From: Dehalococcoidia bacterium
GTDB lineage: Bacteria > Chloroflexota > Dehalococcoidia > Lucifugimonadales > VXLM01
Direction: 5' to 3'
Length of the DNA stretch: 54,021 nt
Assembly: GCA_009841605.1 (NCBI GenBank)
Contig: VXLM01000104.1
Span: 677-54,697, forward strand
Positions 44,501 to 52,863 of the stretch are shown in pieces. Position 1 is the first letter of the stretch, and each line of letters begins with the position of its first letter. The position numbers were made by a program, and so were the translations under genes. The notes under the pieces are model-generated. The model ran no database searches. It was not told the DNA's origin and was given only the letters and a program-made list of their open reading frames with translations.

Positions 44501-45006
44501 GCCTTCAGGGCATCGAGCGCCTGACCAGCGTCCTAGTGCTGCCTCACCCGGAGGGTGCGTCCGAAGATGTCCGCAACCTGCGCCCGAACGCCGAGACTGA
44601 GATGACCGCCATGCGGGTGGTCATGGAGTATGAGGCTGCCCAGGGTCGTCAGGCTACCGATGTACACGAGAAGAACCTGGGCTACGACGTGCGGAGCCTG
44701 GACTTGCAATCGGGCGCGTTGCGCCTAATAGAGGTAAAGGGGCTGGCTGCGGAGACCGGCACAATCTTGCTTTCACCTAACGAGCGCCGGGTGGCAGAAG
44801 AGCGCCGTGATTGCTACTGGCTTTACATCGTCACCAACTGCGCCGTCAGCCCACGATTGCAGGAGCCGATAGAGGACCCCGCCCGGTTCCCGTGGCACGA
44901 GGTCAGCAAGGTGCAACACTACTGGCTGGAAGTGAGCGCGATGACCCGGCCCATGCAGGTGGACGGAACGAGTTCGGACAACGGCGCGAGCGGAGGTCGG
45001 AAGTGA
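41560..45006 (+). CDS. SNF2-family helicase with C-terminal DUF3883 domain
   Basis: Large ATP-dependent DNA translocase of 1148 residues. Walker A is DDAGAGKTI near residue 128 and Walker B DEAH near 228 (VIVDEAHRMS); LLTATPHKGD (motif III) follows. Helicase C-terminal motifs include LVATEAAGEGINLQ and QRMGRIHRYGQ, typical of SNF2 (COG0553). A long coiled-coil insert (about residues 400-490) separates the two cores. Residues about 1034-1110 are a DUF3883 domain (LGYDVRS then RLIEVKG), nuclease-like by fold in published surveys. Start TTG 41560 has AAGGAGA upstream. It overlaps the next gene by 4 bases. Role: probable sensor or translocase of a DNA-modification defence system. Confidence 0.9.
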   Translation: MSLEAAIREGQVLTGPLFNEPMRVVTVRLNGPDSVEAGLVGQRTERFRQVTLTAVELGDLTITEASWPYDGDGGLLKLGLEAYTLGIAHEFDPYFGLSISRVDPLPHQLEAVYDYFMKVPSVRFLLADDAGAGKTIMAGLLIRELKLRGIAERILVVCPANLTFQWQRELREKFDQQFLVMKGGDIRDQFGVNQWMSQKQVVTSLDLAKREEILPGLRQVRWDLVIVDEAHRMSASDETHKSQRYRLGELLRDSADNILLLTATPHKGDPHNFTLFLQLLDRDAYADVKSIRTAMEQRRAPFYLRRTKEAMVYFPERQPDGTSATRPVFTKRNTRSADFSIDGEEYELYRAVTSFVKAQSRRAADQGDDRRARAVGFLMSLYQRRLASSAYAMRRSLENRARRLEEGLKQAQRLAQTAPPDLPDIEELEELEEAERERIEKMVEAVTLAGNAEEVRREVAELRNLAERAMSVEASEAEEKLTKLKEILQEQGFFEKSDQQLLIFTEFKDTLDYLIEKLKAWGFRVGSIHGSMRPGSRDEPGTRLYAEQQFRDGAIQVLVATEAAGEGINLQCCHILFNYDIPWNPNRLEQRMGRIHRYGQRFDCLIFNFVAANTIEGRVLQRLLAKLQEIRDALDDDAVFNVVGEVLPSAQVERVLRDFYAGKLGEEDMEERLLRDVDETRFREICQNALEGLASKNLNLAMLVERRARAQERRMVPETIARFITESAKVASLPLGAAPGLPHTFDPGRTPTSLKRFEQEADWRLPELASRYPRLSTDRKTAETRNLEWVTPGHSLFEALRRHSFEAGREAFSKGACFYSLEHEAPARLDFYRARVVDGLGHVIHERLYTVELSEEGDSPRLSEPGILGNLTPADAPTELPAVASSPEADVWLTEHVFRPFLEEVRSERLSEIERIADHVEMSLTEVLARSDQEIGRANEDLENQVPGAEGRLAQAEARHDEAMARRDRRRRELTQQRALSLQGIERLTSVLVLPHPEGASEDVRNLRPNAETEMTAMRVVMEYEAAQGRQATDVHEKNLGYDVRSLDLQSGALRLIEVKGLAAETGTILLSPNERRVAEERRDCYWLYIVTNCAVSPRLQEPIEDPARFPWHEVSKVQHYWLEVSAMTRPMQVDGTSSDNGASGGRK

Positions 45007-45344
45007 ACATGACCACGCTTGGCAACACCAGCATAACCAAGAGCGATGTCGAGGAAGTCGTCAGGCGCATCGTCGAGGCGGCGCAGCCGGAGAAGATCAT
45101 CCTCTTCGGTTCTGCCGCGCGCGGCGAGATGGGGCCGAACAGCGATTTGGACTTCCTGATCATCAAGGCGGGAGCGCACAGGCGAAAACTCACCGACCGG
45201 ATACGCCGGGCACTGCGAGGCGTGAATGCGGCCGTGGACCTGGTCGTCGCAACTCCAGAAGACATAGCGCGGTACAAGGACAGCCATCCGTTGGTCTACA
45301 AGCCCGCGCTGCGAGAGGGTTTGGTGGTGTATGACGCAGCCTGA
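45003..45344 (+). CDS. MNT-type minimal nucleotidyltransferase (antitoxin-like)
   Basis: Pol-beta-fold nucleotidyltransferase. The active site is complete: GSAARGE near residues 36-42, SDLDFLI with two Asp, and a third Asp in AAVDLVV. Such MNT proteins pair with HEPN toxins, silencing them by adenylylation (type VII system) or binding. GTG 45003 overlaps the helicase stop (GTGA) and has GGAGG at 6 bases; ATG 45009 is the alternative, giving about 111 residues. The HEPN gene starts inside its last codons (45331). The pair sits between the helicase and the methyltransferase. Confidence 0.85.
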   Translation: MNMTTLGNTSITKSDVEEVVRRIVEAAQPEKIILFGSAARGEMGPNSDLDFLIIKAGAHRRKLTDRIRRALRGVNAAVDLVVATPEDIARYKDSHPLVYKPALREGLVVYDAA

Positions 45345-45723
45345 GCGTTTCCCGCCTGACGACCCGAGGGAGTGGTTGAATCGCGCCAGAAGCAACCTCG
45401 CGCTGGCCAAGAACCGCATTCCCGGCACGTACTTGGAGGACTTGTGCTTCGAGGCTCAGCAGGCAGCTGAGAAGGCGGTCAAGGCAGTGATGATCAAGCA
45501 GGGCATCGAGTTCCCATATGTGCACGACTTGGGAAGGCTGCTCTCGATGCTTGAGACCGCTGGCGAGTCGATACCTGATGAAGTCCACGACGCGGCGCTT
45601 CTGACCAAGTACGCATGGGAAGGCCGCTATCCCGGCGTGATGGAGGCGGTCTCCAATGAAGACCACGCCGAGGCCGTCCGCATCGCGGAAGCGGTGGTGC
45701 GATGGGCGGAGGAGCGGCAATGA
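45331..45723 (+). CDS. HEPN domain protein (toxin-like), partner of the MNT protein
   Basis: A 130-residue alpha-helical HEPN protein of the COG2250 type. Features are REWLNRARSNLALAK, CFEAQQAAEKAVKAVMIKQG, YVHDLGRLL and KYAWEGRYPG. The RX4HXY motif of HepT-type RNases is not apparent, so RNase activity is uncertain. It overlaps the MNT gene by 14 bases and the methyltransferase by 4 bases (ATGA), a tight arrangement that implies translational coupling. In paired systems the HEPN part is the toxin. Confidence 0.85.
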   Translation: MTQPERFPPDDPREWLNRARSNLALAKNRIPGTYLEDLCFEAQQAAEKAVKAVMIKQGIEFPYVHDLGRLLSMLETAGESIPDEVHDAALLTKYAWEGRYPGVMEAVSNEDHAEAVRIAEAVVRWAEERQ

Positions 45724-48700
45724 TCCCCGCAGCCTGCAAACGGCTGGCCGAGGTGGACTTTCCGATAGCCGAGGTGTCGCGACACGCGGCGCGGGAGAAG
45801 TCTATCCGGCACGGGCACCCATCGACGCTGCACCTGTGGTGGGCGCGGAGACCCTTGGCTTCGTCCCGTGCGGTCCTGCTGGCTCTGCTCCTGCCCGACC
45901 CGTGCGACTGCCATTGTCCGGACAGATTTAGAGCCGAGGCGAGACGGGCGTTGCTGGCCATGAAGTCCCGGCCACAGGGATGGGACAAACAGGTCAAGAC
46001 GAACGAGGGACTGCGACGGGCGTTGCTCAAGTTCATCGCCGACTTCGCCAATTGGGACAACTCGGCCAAACAGGAGTTTATCGAGACGGGGCGGGCACTG
46101 GTTCGCGCGGCGCACCCGGAGGAGACTCCTCTGGTTGTGGACCCATTTGCTGGAGGGGGTTCAATACCTTTGGAGGCTTTGCGGCTGGGGTGCGAGACCT
46201 TCGCAAGCGACCTCAACCCCGTAGCCTGCCTCATCCTCAAGGTGATATTGGAGGACATTCCAAGACACGGTCCCGGGCTCGCCGATGAACTCCGCAAGGC
46301 TGGAGCGAAAGTCAAGGCCGAGGCCGAGAAGAAGCTGTCCGACCTATACCCCAAGGAACCGGACGGAGCCACGCCCATAGCGTATCTCTGGGCGCGGACA
46401 GTACGCTGCGAGGCTCCGAATTGCGGAGCGGAGATTCCACTGATGCGCTCCATGTGGCTGTGCCGAAAGCCCAACCGCAAGTGGGCTCTCAAGCCATCTG
46501 TGGTGCGAGACGACGGGCTAGTCCCCCGCGTGGAATTCGAGATATTCGAGCCGGGGTCCGATAGAGAGGTGGCCGCAGGGACTGTCGCACGGGCCAGGGC
46601 GACCTGCCTGTGCTGTCGAGCAGTAATGCCACCAGACCGGGTGAGGTTCCAGCTTGCCGCGCAAAAGGGCGGAGCCGATGCGATGTTCAACGAGGACGGC
46701 GAACGCGTCGGAGGTGCTTGGCTGACAGCGGTGGTGACGCTCAAACCCGGAAAGCCGGGACGCCATTACCGACTGCCAACAAGTGCCGATTATGAGGCGG
46801 TACGCAAGGCCCAGGATCGGGTGGCGGACATCCTTGATGAGTGGGAGCGTGGCGGGAGGCAAGGGCTGTGTCCTGTGCCGGACGAGCCGACGCCTGCTGG
46901 CGGCGGCTCAGGTGCAGGACGCGCATTCAGCGTCCAGCGTTACGGGATGTTCCAGTGGGGTGACCTGTTCACGGCAAGGCAGAAGGCGGCGTTGGTCAAG
47001 TTCGTGAATCTGATTGATCAACAAAAGGAGAGTCTCACTTACTCAGATTCCCTACGGACTGGCCTTGCACTGGCTATCTCGAAAAATGCGGACTATTGTT
47101 CTGCTCTAGGATCGTGGCACTTGTCGGGCGAAAAGGTTTCTCACCTTTTCGCCCGACAAGCAATTCCAATGGTATGGGACTTCACGGAGTCAAGTCCTCT
47201 TTGTGATGCAACAGGAAACTGGATGGCTCATGTGGAATGGGTCGCCAGGGTAATTGACCAACAATCCGTGACCGGAATGGGTCAAATCCAGGCCGCTGAC
47301 GCCATAGAGCATCCACTCCCAGACCAAGCATCCGGTGTCTGGTTTACTGACCCCCCTTACTATGACGCAGTTCCTTATGCCGACTTGTCCGACTTCTTCC
47401 TAGTGTGGCTAAGGCGCAGCCTTCCCAACCATCCGCTACTACGGAATACGTTCGATCCTGGAGACCGCCTCTCACCCAAGGTTCCAGAGGCGGTGCAGGA
47501 CGAGACGAAGATCAGTAATGGGCATCCTAAAACCCGGGAGTGGTTTGAAGAAACTATGGCGGCGGTATTCGCTGAGGGTAGTCGCGTACTTCATGAGGAC
47601 GGCATCGGATCGGTCGTCTTCGCTCACAAGTCAACCGAAGGTTGGGAGGCTCTGCTTTCGGGCCTGATTCGGGGCGGCTGGACCATCACTGGGTCTTGGC
47701 CGATTGCGACTGAGATGGGCGCACGGCTACGCGCCAGAGAGTCCGCCGCACTTGCCACCAGCATCCATCTGGTCTGTCGCCCGCGACCAGGGGAAGCACG
47801 AGTAGGAGATTGGGCCGATGTTTTGCGGGAGCTGCCGGATCGCGTCGCCCAGTGGATGCAGAGGTTGCAGCGCGAAGGTATTCGTGGAGCTGATCTGGTG
47901 TTTGCCTGTATCGGGCCTGCGCTGGAGATATACAGCCGCTACTCCCGAGTGGAAACGGCGGAGGGGCAAGAGGTCGGCTTGGGGACGTACTTGGAGAGAG
48001 TCTGGGAGGTGGTGGGCCGCGAGGCACTGGAACAGGTGCTGGGCACCGCCGAGGCCCAGGCCCGCAACGGCGCAGCCGGAGCACTTGAGGAAGATGCCAG
48101 GTTGACTGCTCTCTTTCTATGGACCTTGCAGAGCACTGGAGAAAGCAGTGCCTCCACCAACGGCGCAGGTGCGGCTGCCGAAGACGACGATGAGGAGGAT
48201 GGAGCACCTTCGTGGAAGGCCATCGGCTTCACCCTCCCCTTTGATGTAACCCGGCGTTTCGCCCAACCCTTGGGCATCCACCTTGAAGACTGGGAGTCGC
48301 GCATCGTCAACACCGAGAAGGGTGTCGTGAGGCTCCTGCCGGTCACAGAACGAGGCAAGCAACTCTTCGGAGAGCCTGGCGCAGACGCTATGGCCGACGA
48401 GATTGAATCGAACGCCGCCGCATCTCCCCAACTCACTCTCTTCCCGGAGGAACCGCCCACCGTGCGAGGACGGGCGCGGAGGCGCGGTAGAGCGTCAGCA
48501 ACCCCACCAACCGAAGAATTAGAAGCCAGGCACGGAGCAACGACGCTTGACCGCGTTCACGCCGCCATGCTGCTTCAAGCTTCGGGCCGCAGTCAGGCGT
48601 TGCGCAACCTCTTGCGTGCAGAGCTGGAACGCAGCCCCGACTTTCTGCGCCTCGCCAATGCACTGACCGCTCTGTATCCCAAGGGCAGCGAGGAGAAGAG

Positions 48701-48737
48701 GCTGCTCGACGCCATGCTGCTGGGGGTGCCCAGATAG
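45720..48737 (+). CDS. DUF1156 adenine-specific DNA methyltransferase with Zn-ribbon (COG1743)
   Basis: Large N6-adenine-type DNA methyltransferase of 1005 residues, the modification component of the array. The N-terminal DUF1156 region reads SRHAAREKSIRHGHPSTLHL with WWARRPLA. The SAM-binding motif is VDPFAGGGSIPLEALRLG near residue 141 and the catalytic motif is TDPPYYD near 544. Cysteines for zinc are seen as CEAPNC and CLCC. A long Glu/Asp-rich linker precedes the C-terminal region. ATG 45720 overlaps the HEPN stop and has GGAGG 5-6 bases upstream. It is the marker of self DNA if the system is modification-based. Confidence 0.9.
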   Translation: MIPAACKRLAEVDFPIAEVSRHAAREKSIRHGHPSTLHLWWARRPLASSRAVLLALLLPDPCDCHCPDRFRAEARRALLAMKSRPQGWDKQVKTNEGLRRALLKFIADFANWDNSAKQEFIETGRALVRAAHPEETPLVVDPFAGGGSIPLEALRLGCETFASDLNPVACLILKVILEDIPRHGPGLADELRKAGAKVKAEAEKKLSDLYPKEPDGATPIAYLWARTVRCEAPNCGAEIPLMRSMWLCRKPNRKWALKPSVVRDDGLVPRVEFEIFEPGSDREVAAGTVARARATCLCCRAVMPPDRVRFQLAAQKGGADAMFNEDGERVGGAWLTAVVTLKPGKPGRHYRLPTSADYEAVRKAQDRVADILDEWERGGRQGLCPVPDEPTPAGGGSGAGRAFSVQRYGMFQWGDLFTARQKAALVKFVNLIDQQKESLTYSDSLRTGLALAISKNADYCSALGSWHLSGEKVSHLFARQAIPMVWDFTESSPLCDATGNWMAHVEWVARVIDQQSVTGMGQIQAADAIEHPLPDQASGVWFTDPPYYDAVPYADLSDFFLVWLRRSLPNHPLLRNTFDPGDRLSPKVPEAVQDETKISNGHPKTREWFEETMAAVFAEGSRVLHEDGIGSVVFAHKSTEGWEALLSGLIRGGWTITGSWPIATEMGARLRARESAALATSIHLVCRPRPGEARVGDWADVLRELPDRVAQWMQRLQREGIRGADLVFACIGPALEIYSRYSRVETAEGQEVGLGTYLERVWEVVGREALEQVLGTAEAQARNGAAGALEEDARLTALFLWTLQSTGESSASTNGAGAAAEDDDEEDGAPSWKAIGFTLPFDVTRRFAQPLGIHLEDWESRIVNTEKGVVRLLPVTERGKQLFGEPGADAMADEIESNAAASPQLTLFPEEPPTVRGRARRRGRASATPPTEELEARHGATTLDRVHAAMLLQASGRSQALRNLLRAELERSPDFLRLANALTALYPKGSEEKRLLDAMLLGVPR

Positions 48738-48770
48738 CTGGGCGCGCCCAAATTACTGGAGGAGGTACCT

Positions 48771-49022
48771 ATGGCCGTCAATGCCAAGTTGTTGGACCGG
48801 ATCACCGCAAGAGGGGACATATTTGGCGGTAAGCCAATCATCCGTGACATGCGGATATCGGTTGAGTTCATCCTGAGTCTCCTCTGCCAGGGAGTCACCC
48901 ATGAGGAGATTCTGGACGATTACCCCGACCTGGAGCCGGACGACATTCGCGCCTGCATCGCCTACGCTCACACGGTGATAGCAGGAGATACACTGGCTCC
49001 CGTCTCAGTGACCGCACCGTGA
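48771..49022 (+). CDS. DUF433 family protein (antitoxin-like)
   Basis: An 83-residue helix-turn-helix-like protein of the DUF433 family, often the partner of DUF5615 PIN-like proteins. Typical features are GGKPIIRDMRISVEFIL and VTHEEILDDYPDLEPDDIRA. The RBS GGAGGAGGT is nearly perfect, 5-6 bases from ATG 48771. It overlaps the DUF5615 gene by 4 bases (GTGA). It probably acts as antitoxin and DNA-binding regulator. It is 33 bases after the methyltransferase. Confidence 0.88.
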   Translation: MAVNAKLLDRITARGDIFGGKPIIRDMRISVEFILSLLCQGVTHEEILDDYPDLEPDDIRACIAYAHTVIAGDTLAPVSVTAP

Positions 49023-49372
49023 GGTTTCTGGTGGACCGATGCGCCGGACGTCGGCTGGCGGACTGGCTACGCAATGACGGACACGACGTGCTTGAGGCGA
49101 GGTCCCTGGGTCCTGACCCTGGCGATAAGGCGCTATTGGAATTGGCGGAATCCACGGACCGGGTGCTGGTCACGATAGACACTGACTTTGGGGAGCTGAT
49201 CTACCTCCGCGAAGTCTCGCACGCCGGACTCGTTCGGCTGCCAGACGTGTCGGCAGAGCAACGAATCGCGATGTTGTCCGATGTGATAGAACAGCATCGC
49301 CCCTCTTTGGAAGACCGATCCGTGGTGACGATACGTGGAGGGAGAATACGGATTTCCCGTCCTCCAACATGA
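49019..49372 (+). CDS. DUF5615 PIN-like toxin family protein
   Basis: A 117-residue protein of the DUF5615 (Mut7-C/PIN-like) family. Acidic residues expected in a PIN-like active site are seen: the N-terminal MRFLVDRCAGRRLADWL and VLVTIDTDFGELI, with Asp on strands. GTG 49019 overlaps the DUF433 stop, so the two are coupled. Such pairs are predicted toxin-antitoxin modules, but toxicity is not established for this family in general. Confidence 0.85.
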   Translation: MRFLVDRCAGRRLADWLRNDGHDVLEARSLGPDPGDKALLELAESTDRVLVTIDTDFGELIYLREVSHAGLVRLPDVSAEQRIAMLSDVIEQHRPSLEDRSVVTIRGGRIRISRPPT

Positions 49373-49447
49373 TGGACAGCCACACAACACATTGCCGTCC
49401 GGTCAGCGGATTGATGCCAGAGGCAGACCGGGGGAGGTGACAGCCCT

Positions 49448-52234
49448 ATGGACCCATGGTACAGAGTCGTAACGCCCCGCAGTGAAGTTCGGGAGGGACG
49501 GTCGTTCAGCCCGGACGAGTTCGCCATTGCGCTGGAGCAGGTGGTGGCGGGAACCGCTCCGCCGGACTACAGCGACCCGTCACAGTTCTTCTCGCGCACA
49601 TACTTCACCCGTGCGCTGACGGAGCACTCAGGCATGGTCCTGAAGAGACTCTCCGGTAGGACGGAGAACACCTCCCCCGTGCTGACACTGATAACCCAGT
49701 TCGGCGGCGGCAAGACCCATACACTCACCTCTCTTTTTCATCTCGCTAACGCTGGTGTTGAGGCCCGCAGTCTCCCCGGAGCCTCCGAGTTAATGAGCGC
49801 GGCCGGTCTTTCCGAAGCCCCAGCCGCCCGCGTCGGCGTGTTCGTTGGCAACGCTTGGGACCCGGCGGACGGTCGAGAGACTCCCTGGATTGATTTGGCC
49901 CGGCAGTTGGCGGGAGAGGAAGGCGTCTCAGCTCTGGGGAACGCCGCCCGAACCACGCCTCCGGGTACCGAAGCGCTGGCGAGGGTGTTTTCAGCCGCCA
50001 ATGCCCCCGTACTGCTGCTGTTCGACGAGGCCCTCAACTTCGTGAACCGTCACCGGGGAATGGCCGATTCCTTCCATGCTTTCCTTCAGAACCTGACAGT
50101 GGCTGTCACAGGGGCGACTCACGCGGCGGCGGTAATCAGCCTCCCACGGAGTCAGGTGGAGATGACCGCATGGGACCAGGAGTGGCAAGAACGCATCACA
50201 AAGGTCGTCCGCCGCGTTGCACGCGATCTCATCGCCAACGACGAGTCCGAGATTAGCGAGGTGGTTCGTAGGCGGCTGTTCGAGGACCTAGGTAGTGAGC
50301 GCACCAGACGCCGCGTCGCCCAGACTTACGCAGACTGGTGCTTCGAGCGAAGCGCCCGACTGCCATCCGAGTGGACGGCTGTGGACAGCGCGACCACAGG
50401 CGCAAAGGCGCGAGACTTCCTCAGAAGCCGGTTCGAGGCGTGCTACCCATTTCACCCGGCAACCCTTTCGGTCTTCCAGAGGAAGTGGAGAGCCCTTCCG
50501 CAGTTCCAGCAGACGCGGGGTGCGCTGGCCATGCTGGCTCAATGGATATCTTGGGCTTCGAAAGAGCAGTTCCAAAAGGCTCGGACTGAGCCTCTGATAA
50601 CGCTGGGCTCGGCCCCGTTGGACGTGTCTGAGTTTCGCGCTGTGGTCCTCGGACAGCTGGGGGAGCAGAGGCTTGACACCGCCATTGACGCGGACGTCGC
50701 AGGAGACACTTCTCACGCCAGCGCGCTAGACGTTGACATCAAGGGGGCAATGCGTGCCCTGCATCGCAGGGTCGGAACGGCCATGCTGTTTGAGTCGTCT
50801 GGTGGGCAAGTGGAGAAGGTGGCGCACCTACCAGAACTACGTTTCGCCTTGGGAGAACCGGAGGTGGACACTGCCAGCATTGACAACGCAGCCACAGCTC
50901 TGGAGAAGTCGGGGTTCTTCATACGAAAGGTTGGCACTGACGGCTACCGCATCCACCATCAGGCGACGCTGAGGAAGGTCGTCAGTGACCGTCGTGCCTC
51001 CCTAGACGAGGATGAGGTCAATTCTGCGGTCCGCAAGGTTGTGCAAGAAGAGTTCGCTCGGGGTGCCTCAGTACCGGTCGTCTACTTCCCTGAGCATGGC
51101 GACGCTGTGCAGGATTCTCCAAGGCTGACGATGGTGGTCGTTGATCCCGCCGAGGAGTGGCATGGAAAAGGCCAGCTAATGGATCGACTCGCCCAGTGGA
51201 CCAGGGAAAGAGGCGAATCCCCAAGGCTCTACCCAGGGGCATTGGTCTGGTGCGCCCGGAAGCCGGGGCGTGAACTAAGAGAGAGCGTAGAACAATGGCT
51301 CGCATGGCGACGGGTGGCGCAGGAGGTTTCCCAGGGTGTCCTTGGCGCAGAGTTCGACCAGACGGACCGGGCTGAGGTGCAGACGAATGTCCAAGTTGCA
51401 GAGGATGCAGCCAGAGATGAGGTGTGGGCAGGCTACAGATTCGCTGCCTTGCAGGACGCACAGATGGCTGACGGATTAAGGGTAATAGACCTCGGTGCCG
51501 GCCATTCCAGCGGAAGTGAGACGCTCTGCGGGAGAGTCATCAACGCGCTGAAGTCGGGGGCTCTGCTCAACGAGTCTGTTGGCGCAGGATACATCGCCCG
51601 GCATTGGCCGCCCGTGTTCAAGGAATCGGAAGCTTGGCCCTTGAACAGCCTGCGCCAGAGCTTCCTGAATGGGGCGCTCACCCGTCTCTTGGACCCAGAC
51701 GCCGTGCTCAGGATGCGGATCGTTGATTTTGTGAACAACGGCGACTTCGGGTTGGCGTCCATTCACAAGGAGGACGGAAACTACGAACGGGTATGGTTCA
51801 GGGAGCCGGTAGAGGCAGATGAAGTAGTATTCGAGTCTGGCGTCTTTCTATTGACCAAGGCCAGAGCCGAGTTGATTCGTTCCCTGTCCTCAAGCCCAAC
51901 TCCAGCGAGCCCGGAAGACTCGCCGGGTCCTGACACTCCGGCTGTGCCAGCTCCATCGCCCATTCCTAGCGTAACCCCGACTATGCCCGGCTTAGTCCCC
52001 GCTCTTTCGGACCGAAAAGCAACGCTGCGAATCAAAGGAACCGTACCGCCGGAAGTGTGGAACCGCCTCGGCACCAGAATCCTTCCGAAGCTGCGTTCCG
52101 GGGATGACCTGAGCGTGGGCGTCGAGTTTTCGGTAAGCGTTGATGAGGGTCTCGCTCACAGTTTCCAGTTGGAGCTTCGCCAAGCCCTTGACGACTTGGG
52201 ACTCCTAGAGCGGGTTTCGGTCGAAAACACATGA
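49448..52234 (+). CDS. DUF499 ATPase (COG1483)
   Basis: Large P-loop ATPase of 928 residues of the DUF499/COG1483 family. Walker A is TQFGGGKTHTL near residues 83-93 and Walker B is VLLLFDEALNFV near 190. The N-terminal segment WYRVVTPRSEVREGRSFSPD is characteristic. A Pro/Ser-rich linker near residue 820-850 separates a C-terminal beta-domain. RBS GGGGGAGGTGA sits about 10 bases upstream of ATG 49448. In published defence-island surveys DUF499 co-occurs with DUF1156 methyltransferases and helicases; it could be the ATP-driven switch of the array. The reaction is unknown. Confidence 0.9.
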   Translation: MDPWYRVVTPRSEVREGRSFSPDEFAIALEQVVAGTAPPDYSDPSQFFSRTYFTRALTEHSGMVLKRLSGRTENTSPVLTLITQFGGGKTHTLTSLFHLANAGVEARSLPGASELMSAAGLSEAPAARVGVFVGNAWDPADGRETPWIDLARQLAGEEGVSALGNAARTTPPGTEALARVFSAANAPVLLLFDEALNFVNRHRGMADSFHAFLQNLTVAVTGATHAAAVISLPRSQVEMTAWDQEWQERITKVVRRVARDLIANDESEISEVVRRRLFEDLGSERTRRRVAQTYADWCFERSARLPSEWTAVDSATTGAKARDFLRSRFEACYPFHPATLSVFQRKWRALPQFQQTRGALAMLAQWISWASKEQFQKARTEPLITLGSAPLDVSEFRAVVLGQLGEQRLDTAIDADVAGDTSHASALDVDIKGAMRALHRRVGTAMLFESSGGQVEKVAHLPELRFALGEPEVDTASIDNAATALEKSGFFIRKVGTDGYRIHHQATLRKVVSDRRASLDEDEVNSAVRKVVQEEFARGASVPVVYFPEHGDAVQDSPRLTMVVVDPAEEWHGKGQLMDRLAQWTRERGESPRLYPGALVWCARKPGRELRESVEQWLAWRRVAQEVSQGVLGAEFDQTDRAEVQTNVQVAEDAARDEVWAGYRFAALQDAQMADGLRVIDLGAGHSSGSETLCGRVINALKSGALLNESVGAGYIARHWPPVFKESEAWPLNSLRQSFLNGALTRLLDPDAVLRMRIVDFVNNGDFGLASIHKEDGNYERVWFREPVEADEVVFESGVFLLTKARAELIRSLSSSPTPASPEDSPGPDTPAVPAPSPIPSVTPTMPGLVPALSDRKATLRIKGTVPPEVWNRLGTRILPKLRSGDDLSVGVEFSVSVDEGLAHSFQLELRQALDDLGLLERVSVENT

Positions 52235-52235
52235 G

Positions 52236-52859
52236 TTGCCGTATCCGCCAACGCTGACCAAGATTCTCATTGGGCAGGGATGCATGCGCAAGACACTCGT
52301 TGAAATCATGTTGTTGGCAGTTGGCTTCTCCTTAGGCCAAGTGACCAACAGCCAGCTATGGCAATGGATCGCCTACATCGCTGTCGGCGTGTGCGTTGTC
52401 GGGTTGGCCGTAGTCTGGCTACGCGACTGGCAACAAAGCAAACGGCGACGCATCAATGAGATTGCCAACAGAGCGGGAATGTGGGAGCGCTCCGAGGTAA
52501 ACCGTCGGTATGCCGATCTCTTGCGGGAGTTCTGGCAATCACGAGCCGGTCGCTGGGTCCGCAGTATCCCGATTCTAGCCGATGACTCGGTACGCATCAC
52601 GTCCATTGCGGATAAGCCTCCGGCGGTAGCAGGTTATGGCATTCTCACAATCCAGCTTGATTCTCAACATGTCGCCCATGTTCAGCTTGTAGCGTGGCCG
52701 TCGACATGGCGCCACCGCCTACGAAAGGGGGCTGTGTGGATGGCCAACCGCCCATGGTGGGCTGAGTGGCGACTTACCGAGCTTGTTCTTCACTGGATAT
52801 ACCGGAAGTTGGCCGAAAGCGAGGGAGTGAAGGTGAACTTCAGGAAGCGAAAGGGCTAG
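52236..52859 (+). CDS. Hypothetical protein with two N-terminal membrane segments
   Basis: I do not recognise this protein. From ATG 52284 it starts MRKTLVEIMLLAVGFSLGQV, then a second hydrophobic stretch WIAYIAVGVCVVGLAVVWL and a soluble basic domain of about 130 residues. The frame is open from a TTG at 52236, one base after the DUF499 stop; ATG 52284 with GGCAGGGATGC before it is also plausible. It is the last plus-strand gene of the array and could be a membrane-anchored effector or accessory. No catalytic motif is visible. Confidence 0.5.
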   Translation: MPYPPTLTKILIGQGCMRKTLVEIMLLAVGFSLGQVTNSQLWQWIAYIAVGVCVVGLAVVWLRDWQQSKRRRINEIANRAGMWERSEVNRRYADLLREFWQSRAGRWVRSIPILADDSVRITSIADKPPAVAGYGILTIQLDSQHVAHVQLVAWPSTWRHRLRKGAVWMANRPWWAEWRLTELVLHWIYRKLAESEGVKVNFRKRKG

Positions 52860-52863
52860 AGTT

